Origin: Artemia franciscana
Lineage: Eukaryota; Arthropoda; Branchiopoda; Anostraca; Artemiidae
Assembly: GCF_032884065.1 (NCBI RefSeq)
Contig: NC_088866.1
Coordinates: 54,754,068 to 54,818,067 of the forward strand
Length of the DNA stretch: 64,000 nt
Direction of reading: 5' to 3'
Each line of letters starts with the position of its first letter. The first letter of the stretch is position 1. This document shows, one piece after another, positions 23,806-35,163 of the stretch. Under the pieces are notes generated by a model that did not search any database, was not told where the DNA came from, and worked only from the letters and a program-made list of their open reading frames with translations. The position numbers and the translations under genes are program-made.

Positions 23806-24981
23806 TTAAGGACCTCCTCCATGCCACTCATTGTGCCCCCAGGTGGCGATAGGGGAATTCTCTACAGATATGTAGGTTACCTCCATAGGAGGTATGGACC
23901 AAGGGGGACCTTGTCCCGTAGGGTCCTTAATAGAAACAGGGGCACCCTCCCCTGGGGCCATATATAAAGCCGGTGGAGTAAGAAGGCCTCTCAAATGTAC
24001 ACTCAATAGGGCCCACAGGCATGCCCACACGTCCTGTAAGTTACAAACCTCCTCCCAACAATGGGTTAAATTGCATGATGACGCAGAACACAATCGTGAG
24101 AGCATCCTATATAGGAGGACAACAGCGGCAGGGCGTAAAATCCAGATCTAGGAACAACAGCCTCTGCAAAGGACTGCCTCAACCCTTTCGGGGCACCTGC
24201 AAGATTAGAGACCTTGCATTCAACTTATTCCCACTTGAGGAGTGGCACCCCTCGAGGAAATTATAGTCTAGTAAACGACACAGCATTCGTATAGAATTCT
24301 GATTAATAGACAATTCTTCTGGGCTTGGTCTGTTTTACGGGTGTTTTCAGGCTAAAAATACTGTTCATGGCTAATTTATCTACTATGGGTTGTCTCCTAG
24401 TAGTAGCATAATATTTTTAGGCATGACTATATAATGAATCGGAGGTAATAGACTGAATTTCTGTGCAGGATTTCAACTCTTGTTGATAGAAGATCATCGC
24501 CAAGTGCTGAAAACCATGTTATGACCAAGAAGGGCCCAGGATTGCCCAAACCCTTCATTCATACTGGAGGTCTAAAGGAAGTTCGTGCTGTCCGGTTCTA
24601 AGCCGGCTTAAGCGGTTTGATGTAGACTTAAGAAGATATGTTGATCTCCGCCCTGCACTAGTATCCGGGAGCATTGCTTTGCCTGAGACCAAAATAATTT
24701 CAATGGTTTAAAGAGCATTTAAATTGGAACTAGGAATTTTATGACGTTAAAAACTGACTATCGTATAGACATTTTGACTGACGATTTTAAACGATTCAAA
24801 CTGGATTTATTAAGAGTTTCATAAATTCATATCCCAAGGGAAGAAGCATGAAATTAGGTGATATACAATTGGTTTTCTCAGGCAGGAAGGATGGGATACA
24901 TAGACAGGGAGTAGGGCTCATGATGAATAAGAAAGCTGCTTAGTTTTGTTTAGGCTGGGAAGGTATTAATAATAGAATACT
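23806..24981 (+). mobile_element. RTE-like LINE 5' region, cut off by family A copy 6
   Basis: The last ~110 bp encode FSGRKDGIHRQGVGLMMNKKAA (read across 24873-24940 with small breaks) and LGWEGINNRIL at 24952-24980. These match the endonuclease block 'SG.....QGVG.....A...L..W.P...RI' of RTE-like elements. The 1 kb upstream is less AT-rich than its surroundings and resembles an untranslated leader; that part is inference. The frame is cut exactly where the family A hairpin sequence begins at 24982, so family A inserted into the LINE or recombined with it. Confidence 0.6.
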
Positions 24982-26520
24982 AAAAGAGCGGGGCGTTGAT
25001 GAGGAAGCAGCCCTTTCATATACGAAGTAATTTCTGTTCGTTTTAAGTTTTAATGTCGCTCCTTACTTTCCGTTAAAAAAAACTTGTTTTTTTTACTTAA
25101 TTTCTGAACGTTTTTGAATCAATGCATGTCTTGATTTTTGGCTCTCCGCAGATGAATAATTAAAACGAAATTTGCATTTTTTTTTTTTTTTGCTAAATGG
25201 CTTTCTCATAGTTTTGATCGAATGATTTTGGGAAAAAAGGAGCTGGGGAGGAGGCCTAGTTGCCCTCCAATTATTGGTTACATAAAAAGGCAACTAGAAC
25301 TTTTAATTTTTTTACGAATGTTTTTATTAGTAAAAGATATACGTAACTTACAAATTAGCTTACGTAGCGAAATTCTGTATTCTCATGTTTTTATTACGTA
25401 TACGAAGGGGTTCGCCTCCTCGTCAGAACCTCGCTCTTTACACTAAAGCTTAAATTTTGTTCCAATTTCTTAAGAATGACCCCTAAATCACAAAAGCCGT
25501 AGAATAAATAGTTGAAATTACTAAAATACTTTAGCTTTAAAAAGAGCGAGGTATTAGGAGATGGTGAGCCCTTCATATGCGTAATAATTTCTGTTCGTTT
25601 TAAATATTAATGCTTCTCCTTACTTTCAGTTGAAAAGACTTTTTCATATTTATTTTTTCATTGTATTTTTTGAAAAATGCTAGATAATCCTGCACTCCCT
25701 TCATGAAAATGTTCTTCCCCCATGACAAGTTCCTCCAAGGAAAGTTCCCCAACATATCCCCCTCTTCTCAACCCCCCCCCAGCCTAAAAACCTCCCCGAA
25801 AACGTCTGTACACTTCCAAATAGCCATTACTTTATATAAGCACTGTTCAAAGTTTGTAACTTGTGGCCCCTCCCACGTGGAATTTGGGGGAGTAAGTCGT
25901 CCCCAAAGACATAATTATAAGGTTTTTTGACTACGCTGATTAAAATGGTTATCTCAGAATTTCGACCTGGTGACTTTGGGAAAATAATTAGCGTGGGAAG
26001 GGGCCTAGGTGCCCTCCAATTTTTTTGTTCACTTAAAAAAGGCACTAGAACTTTTCATTTCCGTTAGAATGAGCCCTCTTGCAAGATTCTAGGACCACTG
26101 GGTCGATACAATCACCCCTGGGGTAAAAAAAGCAAAAAAAGAGAAAAACAAACAAATAAACACGCATTCGTGACCTGCCTTCTGGCAAAAAATACAAAAT
26201 TCCACATTTTTGTAGATAGGAGCTTGAAACTTCTACAATAGGGTTCTCTGATACGCTGAATCTGACGATGTGATTTTCGTTAAGATTTTATGAATTTTAG
26301 GGGGTTGTTTTCCCTTATTTTCTAAAATAAGGCAAATTTTCTCAGATTCGTAACTTTTGATGGGAAGACTAAACTTGATTAAACTTATATATTTAAAATC
26401 AGCATTAAAATACGATTCTTTTGAAGTAGCTATTGATATCAAAATTCCATTTTTTAGAGTTTTGGTAACTATTGAGCCGGGTCGCTCCTTACTACAGTTC
26501 GTTACCACAAACTGTTTGAT
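24982..26520 (-). mobile_element. Family A copy 6, lacking one hairpin arm
   Basis: It starts inside the long hairpin, at the beginning of the inner (right) arm (AAAAGAGCGGGGCG). The outer arm and loop are absent. The remainder is complete through the small hairpin end at 26498-26520. The break lies almost exactly at the hairpin tip, as expected if the palindrome was cleaved or lost during replication. The stem is of the GATGAGGAAGCAGCC subtype. Confidence 0.9.
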
Positions 26521-27420
26521 TATTTATGATTTATGGCACATATTTATGGGTAGTTTCAAAGTTATATAACAAGTAGTTACTATGTGATGAAATAAGTGTG
26601 ATTTATAACTGAAAATTATTTTTTTAGTATGTGTTTGAGTGAAAAAAGTGGTTCTAGTTTTCGATATGCTACAATCCTAGTCCTCCTCAAATATCACTAC
26701 ACTTTACTCAGTGGTTTGAAAAATTAATCTAGATATGGTTAACTGAAGTATTATAGTTTTGAAGTTATTTTAGATTAAACAATATGTGGTCATTTTGGAG
26801 CAAGCTGGTTGGTGCCAAATTGATACACTGCATCAATTTGCCCCAGCATAACTTTTACGGCGATACTAAGTTCCAAAGTTCTGATCAGGGTGCGAACTTA
26901 CAGGAGGGAGACAGATACGGGTAAATTACTGACACATGAATTTGAAAAAGCTTATGAAGCTGATAAATTGAAGACAATGACATTAGGGAAGGCAGCTACA
27001 GTTTACAGAATCGACAATATGACATTATAAAGACAAACAACAAGCATGAATTTTTTGTAAGACAGTAAAACTTTAGCCTTAAATGAATATTTCAACCCTA
27101 TATCCTAGGGCCGTCCTCAGTGAAGGAAAATTGAACGTATTAAAAAATTTACATTAAAATCAGTCCATTAAAACTAAATTTTTTTGGACATTCTTAGCAA
27201 CCTCACTTTAATGAAGTTCAACCAGGACCAGGAACTTGCTGAAGGCGGCCCTTGGATATTTCGCAGAAATATTCATTTTAAGAACAAAATATTCACTGTC
27301 TTACGTAGAAAATTCCCTGTAGTTGTACTTGTTGTTTGTGTTTATTATGGAACGGCCGTGTTGTTGGCTTTATTTAATATGACATCGTTTTGGTGCATTG
27401 AAAAGAAAGATGAATCAAAT
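26521..27420. other. No recognisable gene
   Basis: AT-rich DNA. From about 27211 an ATG frame is open and leads into the pogo-like relic. Its first ~70 codons include a hydrophobic stretch (VVVLVVCVYYGTAVLLALF) that I cannot assign. Confidence 0.4.
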
Positions 27421-27429
27421 GGCAATGAA

Positions 27430-28890
27430 CTCGCAATAGTTTTTGCTCAGCCAAGGCAAGTATTTAGCGTGGAACTGAAAGAACAGTTTAGACAGCATAT
27501 TATATACTTATCAAAGCTGTATAATCCACTGACTTATCTAAACATAAAAGTGCTACCTCTGAAGTGGCCATGGCTAGTGGCTCAAAATTGTCTGTCCTGA
27601 ACACCTATCAACCTCAAATCAATTACACAAGAATGGTTGAATTTATTCATGAAGGGACACATTTACCTATCAATTTGAGAATCTGAGGCAACAAGCCTCA
27701 GCCGAGGAGCAAGCTTCAATAAGTCGAATGATGGTTTGTTTTTCGAGAACCTAAAATGTGGTACCGATCAAAAGAAGTTTAAGGACATGAACATTCGGAG
27801 CGTTGGTGGAATGGGTGTTCAGACTACCCAACGACCAAATAAAACTGTAGCCGAGAAAGGGGTACACCTAGCTTGAAAGGTGATGCTGGCCGAGAGGGCC
27901 AGACTATTACTATATCATTGGCTTTAAAAAAAATAGAAACAGCGTTCCACCGAAATTTATGTTTCCCATGGTGCAATTTCTTAAGGGACGCTTTAATGGA
28001 AATAGGCCACTTAGCAGGTACTGGTACTTCATATATACTAGGATGGATGACAGGTTATTTTATTACATGTTGATGGAACGCTGCCGTAACTATGTCCAGT
28101 CATCAAAAGCTAATCCATGTCTGGTGCTATTAAACAGCCTTGATTCGCAACTCTTAGTTTACGGGTTGGATTTTCTAGGCACAATGGTATTGTGAGGTTT
28201 TCGTTCCCACCACATAATTTTCACCGCTTGCAACCATTACATATCTGTTTTTAGGCCTTTTAAAAAGCCATTTTTTTGCTGCAGTGGTTTCATATATCTG
28301 GCAAATATTTACAGAAGCTTACTTTATTCTGAATTCTGTCACAGACAGGTCGGTATCGGCTAAAGAAGTTGTCTCTATTCCTGGAGAAATCTTCGATGCA
28401 CATATCTCTTCTCTTAGTCCGTTACTTTCAGACCAGGCTCTTCAGCAAACCCCATCAAGGGCTGGACTGTAACAAGAATTTTGAGTCCATTACACGCACG
28501 TTAATTCCTAAGGCTGACGAAAGAAAACTGAATAAGAAATAAAAAAAGCCTTTGGGGCTGGTAATTTTAACGAGCACACTTGTTAAGGAAAGACTGGAAA
28601 AAAAGTAAAAAGTTGAAAGAAAAGTTGTTCAAGCCATATGTGTGAAAGTCAAGATTGAAAAATGATTTTAATCTACGAAAGAAAAAGGAACTGGTGCCGA
28701 TAAGACAAAAACCCAAAAAAGAATCAGAATTGAACGAAGAAGAAGATCCTTTGTATTCTGTGTGTTTAGAACCCTATTTAATATACTTATGGTGAAATTC
28801 GAGGAAAAAATTAAGGAGAATTGAGGACATTTGCTCCATTTACGAGGAAAGAGGAAACCCTTTCGCAACTATGTTCTTTTATTTTCGACT
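27430..28890 (+). mobile_element. pogo/Tigger-like (CENP-B/jerky type) DDE transposase relic
   Basis: Conceptual translation across frameshifts follows the order of this family. QVFSVELKEQFRQHI and NPLTYLNIK (27455-27550) match the helical region before the CENP-B DNA-binding domain. EWLNLFMKGH and SEATSLSRGASFNKSN (27631-27730) are the CENP-B type HTH. MNIRSVGGMGVQTTQRPNK (about 27789-27845) stands where 'IWNVDETG..T.Q.P.K' is expected, with the first catalytic Asp lost. GREGQTITISLAL, LCFPWCNFL and GWMTGYF follow. NPCLVLLNSLDSQLL near 28111 replaces 'P.LLLLDNHDSH', so the second Asp is lost too. IWQIFTEAYF and a C-terminal EEEDPLYSVCLEPY (28735-28776), recalling the Cys-rich tail of such proteins, complete it. 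Multiple stops and lost DDE residues mean it is dead. No terminal inverted repeats were identified. Confidence 0.8.
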
Positions 28891-29122
28891 GAGCCTCAGT
28901 TTGCCATTACTTTTTTCTAACTAATTCGATCGCTTCACGCACCTGGCACTATATATAAAAAAAAACTGTATGACAGAGAAACAGTGTTAATAATCTGGCA
29001 AATTTTTAGGTTACAAATCAGTTTACAAGTACTGGTATATACAATATAATAGCCTAAGGGTGGTAACCCGCATTATATCTTGGATAGGCTCAGGTATCAA
29101 CTGAAAACAATCGCAAATCAAA

Positions 29123-29335
29123 CAAAAAAACAGGTTCTTTTTTCAAATAAAAGAAGAGAACGACACTAAAATTAAATCTAAATTTATTAAAATTCATATA
29201 AATTTATTATTTACTTATATATTATTTACTTATATTATTATTTATTATATAAATTATTATTTACTATTACAAATTTATATTAAATTTATCTAAATTTATT
29301 TAAAATTAAATTAAATTTATTGATAGCTTCAATTT
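29123..29335. repeat. AT-rich degenerate repeat with a family A-like start
   Basis: CAAACAAAAAAACAGGTTC, then AAGAAGAGAACGACACTAAAA, resembles the beginning of the family A long hairpin. It then turns into cryptically repetitive AAATTTATT/TTATTTACTTAT sequence. Either a very old end fragment or coincidence in AT-rich DNA. Confidence 0.3.
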
Positions 29336-29339
29336 AAAA

Positions 29340-30860
29340 GTCTACATAAACACAAACTATTAAATTATGGCCTATATTGAAAAAGCGTCACAAAATATGA
29401 TGTATATTACCACTACTTATGATACTATCCCCCTTTTTAACATTGTTCTAGTGAAAACTAATCAGAAAATGAAAATAGAGCAAATTAGTCATTGCGATTT
29501 CTTATTGCCTTTTAAACAATCGGAAACAAAGTGAAACTGTTTCTAGATTTGTTTAGAACCACTGTATGTTAAATTAAGCATATTATTGAATAAATTCTGA
29601 ACCGAAGTAATATAATAAAAAAAGAATTACGTTTCAAAATTTATGTCACATTAAATATCTTGAATTAGTGTAAAAAGTGAGAGGAGGAAGGTGTGGGTCA
29701 ACAGTCTTCACACTCAGAATCACATCTGCTTCGTTGAATTTCCAACGAAGAATTTTTTTAAACTACTTTTTAACGTTTATTCCACCAGGAACACTAAACA
29801 GATTCATCTTCCGTGAATATTGTAATAAATATAAAAAAAAACATTAAAATATTTCACTTTTTTTGTTTCAGGTGGAATTTCAAGTTCAGAGTTAATGGGT
29901 GGGGTTTAACTTCGAATGAAAGAAGGGGAGAACCAAATGTTTTTCCCACGGAAGAGGTTGAAGTCATAATTTTCAGTCGCCATTCACTAATGTATCTAGA
30001 CTCTTAATAAGTGTCCTACTTTTGCTATAAATCCCAAGAAACCATGGAGAAATTAAACATTTCACAAAATTTCGGAGGGGGGCGGACCCGAAGGCCCCTC
30101 CTGCGTGCGTGCCAGTCTTCACACTAAAAAGCAGATCAAAGTCATATAGGTTGGCAAAATGCAATGCCAAGCCTAGGGTTGAACATAGGGGTATTCCATA
30201 GCTAACTTGAATTTTTCTCCCCAAATTTAGCAGCAATACACAGGTCTGTAACGCATGATGCAAGTCATGTAAGCTGTCCTATGTTAAATCCGTTATAAGA
30301 TAGTTCACCTATAAGAATTTTGCTTGGAATACTGTGATTTTTTTTTTTTTTTATAGCGTGAAACAAGTCGAGTATAGGAGGGAGCATCTTGTAAACCGGA
30401 GAATAGCCTACTCTTGCATTCATAGTCATAATTAGTTCATTGGTTTTCCCGTCTTCAAATTGCCTGTGGTGGAAGAAATATTTTGCAGTACGATCACCTA
30501 AAAGATGTTTAAGCATTGTTTTTTTTTATATTTTGGAAAAGGCTGACAGAAGAGAGATGGGATAATATAATCTTCCAGAAATTCATTGTTCCCCGTTTTA
30601 GGGATACCTACCTCTCAAGACAACTTGAAAGGCTTAGTAATTACTGCTAGTTAACTAACTTATTAACCAAATTACATAATGATTTTATAATCATGGGAAG
30701 AATATATTCAGTAGCCGTAGTAAGGAGTTGTTCAAACCTGTAGACGAATCCTAAAGACTCTTCAATGCCTCCCGTGCCCCATCTATTACAAATTTGTTAG
30801 TTGGTTTGACCAAACTATTCAGAATTTATTGGGTGGTCTTGCCGTGACTTGTGTAGCTTC
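29340..30860. other. No recognisable gene
   Basis: Mixed AT-rich sequence. The minus-strand frames at 29973-30516 (96 and 83 codons) show isolated phrases such as 'FHHRQFEDGKTNELIMTMN' that might derive from a decayed retroelement, but I cannot place them. Confidence 0.35.
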
Positions 30861-31470
30861 GATAGTAGAACTGAACAAACGAAACAATGTTAAAAGCAGA
30901 CACCCACTTTCCAGGAAACCTTTAGGAAACGTTTAGTGCTGAACAAAGTAGATAGTAGAACTGAACAAACGAAACAATGCTAAAACCAGACACCCACTTT
31001 CCAGGAAACCTTTAGGAAACGTTTAGTGCTGAACAAAGTAGATAGTAGAACTGAACAAACGAAACAATGCTAAAAGCAGACACCCACTTTCCAGGAAAAC
31101 CTTAAGGAAACGTTTAGTGCTGAACAAAGTAGATAGTAGAACTGAACAAACGAAACAATGCTAAAAGCAGACACCCACTTTCCAGGAAACCTTTAGGAAA
31201 CGTTTAGTGCTGAACAAAGTAGATAGTAGAACTGAACAAACGAAACAATGCTAAAAGCAGACACCCACTTTCCAGGAAAATCTTAAGGAAACGTTTAGTG
31301 CTGAACAAAGTCGATAGTAGAACTGAACAAACGAAACAATGCTAAAAGCAGACACCCACTTTCCAGGAAACCTTTAGGAAACGTTTAGTGCTGAACAAAG
31401 TAGATAGTAGAACTGAACAAACGAAACAATGCTAAAAGCAGACACCCACTTTTCCAGGAAACGTTTAGTG
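30861..31470 (+). repeat. Seven-copy 90-bp tandem satellite
   Basis: GATAGTAGAACTGAACAAAC marks unit starts at 30861, 30951, 31041, 31132, 31222, 31313 and 31403, a period of 90-91 bp. Units are almost identical. Variation is confined to a few sites (AAACCTTTAGG versus AAAACCTTAAGG or AAAATCTTAAGG), and the variant units alternate. The seventh is shortened. Each unit contains AGGAAAC(C/G)TTTAG twice, so the 90-mer itself arose from a shorter duplication. High identity indicates recent expansion or ongoing homogenisation. Confidence 0.97.
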
Positions 31471-31545
31471 CCAGAAATATTCAGATTTAATGAAGCTTAC
31501 ATCATTAAAAATCAATTTTTTTTTATAAATATTATTGTTGAACGG

Positions 31546-32055
31546 TATTCTTGTATACCTGCTTGGAAAACATCAGAAATCAGCCCAAAAGAAGGATTGA
31601 GGATGCATTATTTATGCTTTATGTACATAAAGCTTTTATAAGTTTTGGAAAGGGCTGTCCCTAAAAATAATCTAGTATATCTGCTTGGAAAACATTAAAA
31701 ATCAGCCCAAAAGAAGTCGCATTGAATATTTTGACAGCTTTTGAAGTTTCCTGTTGTGCTAACTGTCTTGATTTAAATATTAGCGGATTCAGGACGTATG
31801 TTATTTATACTTAATGTAAATAAATGTAAAATTGTAAATTTTGTCGTTTTGATTGAATCGAGCAGAATTTTCTTTTTAAATTTCTGGAAAGGGCTGTCTC
31901 TAAAAATAATCTAGTATACCTGCTTGGAAAACATTAAAAGTCAGCTCAAAATAAGTCTCATTGTATAATTTAGCAGCTTTGGAAGTTTCCTGTTGTGCTA
32001 ACGGTCTTGATTGAAATGTTGGCACACACAGGATGCACATTATTTATGCTGTTAT
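31546..32055 (+). repeat. Three imperfect tandem units following the satellite
   Basis: CTGCTTGGAAAACAT(C/T)A, then AATCAGCCCAAA, recurs near 31560, 31682 and 31921. The last two also share GGAAAGGGCTGTC(C/T)CTAAAAATAATCTAGTATA before it and GAAGTTTCCTGTTGTGCTAAC after it. The spacing is 122 and 239 bp, so the first unit is shortened. Confidence 0.8.
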
Positions 32056-32289
32056 TACACTGATTAGACAGTGTTTTGTTTAAAAATTAGTAAAAATAAT
32101 AAGTTTCCTTTGTTTTAAACTAGCCTCTCGTCAGCTTTTCTAACTTTTGATACATCAAAGATCCCTTATCAACCAAACAACCTTAAAGAATGTTATTATT
32201 TTCACAGGCTCTTGCTCTGATAGTTTCAAGGCATATCATTTCCATCTGTGATATTAAAGAGTGGATTTCCTTCTTATGTTTATATTACA

Positions 32290-34040
32290 TAAAAAAACTA
32301 GTTTTTTTAACTGAAAGTAAGGAGCGACATTAAAACTTAAAACGAACAGAAATTACTCCGTGTATGAAATGGGGTGTCCCCTCCGCAATCCCTCGCTCTT
32401 TACGCTAAAGCTTTTAATTGTTTTAAGAAGCAGAATTGTGGCAAAGAGTCAAACTTTAGCGTAAAGAGCGAGGTATTGCGGAGGGGAAAACCCATTTCAT
32501 ATACGGAGTAATTTCTGTTCGTTTTAAGTTTTAATGTCGCTCCTTACTTTCAGTTAAAAAAATTAGTTGTTTTTTTTTATGTAATTTCTGAACGTTTTTT
32601 GAATTAATGCATGTTTTATTTTGGCTCTCCATACATAAATTATTAAAATGAAATTTGCATATTAATTCCTTTTTTGGCTAAATGGCTTTCTCTTAGTTTT
32701 CAGACGATTTTGAGAAATAAGGGATGGGAAAGGAGGCCTAGTTGCCATGCAATTTTTCGGTTACATAAAAAGGCAACTATAAATTTTAATTTTTAACGAT
32801 TTTTTTTTTATTAGTAAAAAACATACGTAACTTAAAAATTAACTTACGTAACAAACTTTTGTATTCTTTAATTTTTATTTTGTATATGAGGGGGTTTGTA
32901 CCCTCGTTAATACCTCGTTCTTTACACTAAATCGTAAGTTTTGTCCCAATTCTTTAAGAATGGCCCCTGAATCAGAAAGGCCGTAGAATAAATAGTTGAA
33001 ATTACTAAAAATACTATAGCATAAAGAGCGAGGTATTTATCTCCTCCTAAATACCTCGCTCTTTATGCTAAAGTTTTTTTAGAACCCCTCATATGCGTAA
33101 TAATCTCTGTTCGTTTTAAGTTTCAATGCTACTCTTTACTTTCAAATGATAAAACTTATCCCTGTTTATTTTTTATTTTTTTTTATAGTAATTTTAGAAA
33201 ATCCTGCGCCCTTTTCATTGAATTTCTGTTCCCCCATGACATATTTCTCCAAGGAAAAAACCTCCCACATAGCCCCCTCCCCTCAACCCCACCCCCAAAA
33301 CCAAAAAAAAATCCCCTGAAAACGACTGTACACTTCCCAATAACCATTATTATATGTAAACACTGGTCGAAGTTTGTAACTTGCAGCCCCTCCCTCAGGG
33401 ACTGTGGGGGAGTAAGTCATTCCCAAAGACATAGTTATTATGTTTTTTGACTATGCAGAACGAAATGGCTATCTCAAAATTTTGATCTGTTGACTTTGGA
33501 GAAAAATTAGCGTGGGAGGGGGCCTAGGTGCCCTCCAATTTTTTTGGTCACTTAAAAAGGGCACTAGAACTTTTCATTTCCGTTAGAATGAGCCCTCTTG
33601 CGACATTCTAGGACCACTTGGTCGATACGATGACCCCTGGGGAAAAGAAAAAAAAACAAAAAAACAAACAAACAAATAAACACGCACCCGTGATTTGTCT
33701 TCTGGCAAAAAATACGAAATTCCATATTTTTGAAGATAGGAGCTTGAGAATTTTGATATAGGGTTCTCTGATACGCCGAATGCGATGGTGTGATTTTCGT
33801 TAAGAGTCTGTGACCTTTAGGGGGTGTTTTCCCCTATTTTCTAAAATAAGGCAAATTTTTTCAGGCTCGTAACTTTTGATGGCAAAGACTAAATTTGATG
33901 AAACTTATATATTTAAAATCAGCATGAAAATCTGATTATTTTGATGTATATTTTAGCATCAAAATTCCGTTTTTTAGAGTTTCGTTTACTATTGAGCCGG
34001 GTCGCTCCTTACTACAGTTCGTTACCACGAACTGTTTGAT
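32290..34040 (-). mobile_element. Family A copy 7, complete (1.75 kb)
   Basis: The long hairpin is at about 32290-32585, with stem GAAATGGGGTGTCCCCTCCGC and its complement GCGGAGGGGAAAACCCATTTC. This is a different subtype from copies 3, 4, 6, 8, 9 and 10 yet pairs almost completely with itself. Internal inverted repeats of CTCGCTCTTTA are near 32920-33070. The small hairpin end is at 34018-34033. No coding frame. Confidence 0.95.
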
Positions 34041-35163
34041 ATACTAAGGAATATTATTTGTTGGAAAGTCAAACCAAATGCTTCAGTTTCTTGGACATGA
34101 TTTCTTTTTTATTTTCCCTGTTTTTTTTATTTAATTCTTTTTTGCACCTTTTTGAGAGAAAATTATTGTATTTTGAAAGGTAATCAAAATTACCTCTTTT
34201 TATTCAATCCCTCTCTTATCCTTAAATTACAATAGGGAGAAGACTGTGCTAAAAATTTGAACAATTGATTTAACCCTAAAAGAATCCAAAGTGGAACTGA
34301 ATCTCTTATCAGATTGTTTCTAAGAAATAAATAAGATTCCGCTAAGGTTCCTATAAGGGAAATATTTTCCAGCAATTATTCCTCGTATTTTCCACTCATT
34401 AACTAAACATCAGAACGAATGGAACAGAAAATCACAATTACATTTTGTCACCTTTAGCAAAATTCTAGCTGCAAAAAAAAAGAAAGAAAAAAAGGAAAAC
34501 AACTCATACAGTATCAAAATTCTGTAGCCAAAAATAGAAAATTAACTTTTTTACAAGACAGCTAACCAATTCTTTTTATCCCGTCACTTGCATCGCTTCA
34601 CTAAGCAGCCCTGGTGTTGAGTCTTCTGCATAGCATTGCAATAATGGTAGCTCCATTTTTATTTTGCTAAACAAAATTGTAGGTTTCTAGCTTAAAAGTG
34701 TTTAGTGGCTTGATAAGCACAAGTTTCTCAGTGTAAAAAAACACACTTTGCATATTCAATCCTTTTTCTACTTCAAACATAGTCTAGGTTTTTAATCCTG
34801 TTTGACCTACAGTATCAATAAAAATTCGCCCTAAAAAGTTTGTTTTTACTCAGCGTCTTATTTGCTTGAAATAATAAGCAAAAAAAAATAGTTTTCAGAT
34901 AGAAGAAAAAAATCAAAGTTGAGACTTAAAAAAGAAATACTGTCTTTCTATGTAAGTTCATTAAAAAAACAAAAAAAAACAAACAAACTAAAACCAACTG
35001 AAGATAGTTCTCGATAATTTTTAGATTATTCAAAACCAGTGGTTTACTGAAAACATCCATTCCATGCATGAAAACAACAATATTGTATTTGTTTTTTTTA
35101 AGCCAAAAGGGCATTATCTAAACTGAAGAAAATAACAGATTAGTCTAAACAGTAATTATTTAA
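34041..35163. other. No recognisable gene
   Basis: AT-rich DNA between an oppositely oriented pair of family A copies whose small-hairpin ends face each other. Nothing else was recognised. Confidence 0.45.

Noticed and set aside
27211-27420. Small membrane protein gene based on the hydrophobic stretch VVVLVVCVYYGTAVLLALF
   Set aside because: The same frame continues into clear pogo-like transposase sequence and lacks any recognisable promoter, splice sites or homologue.
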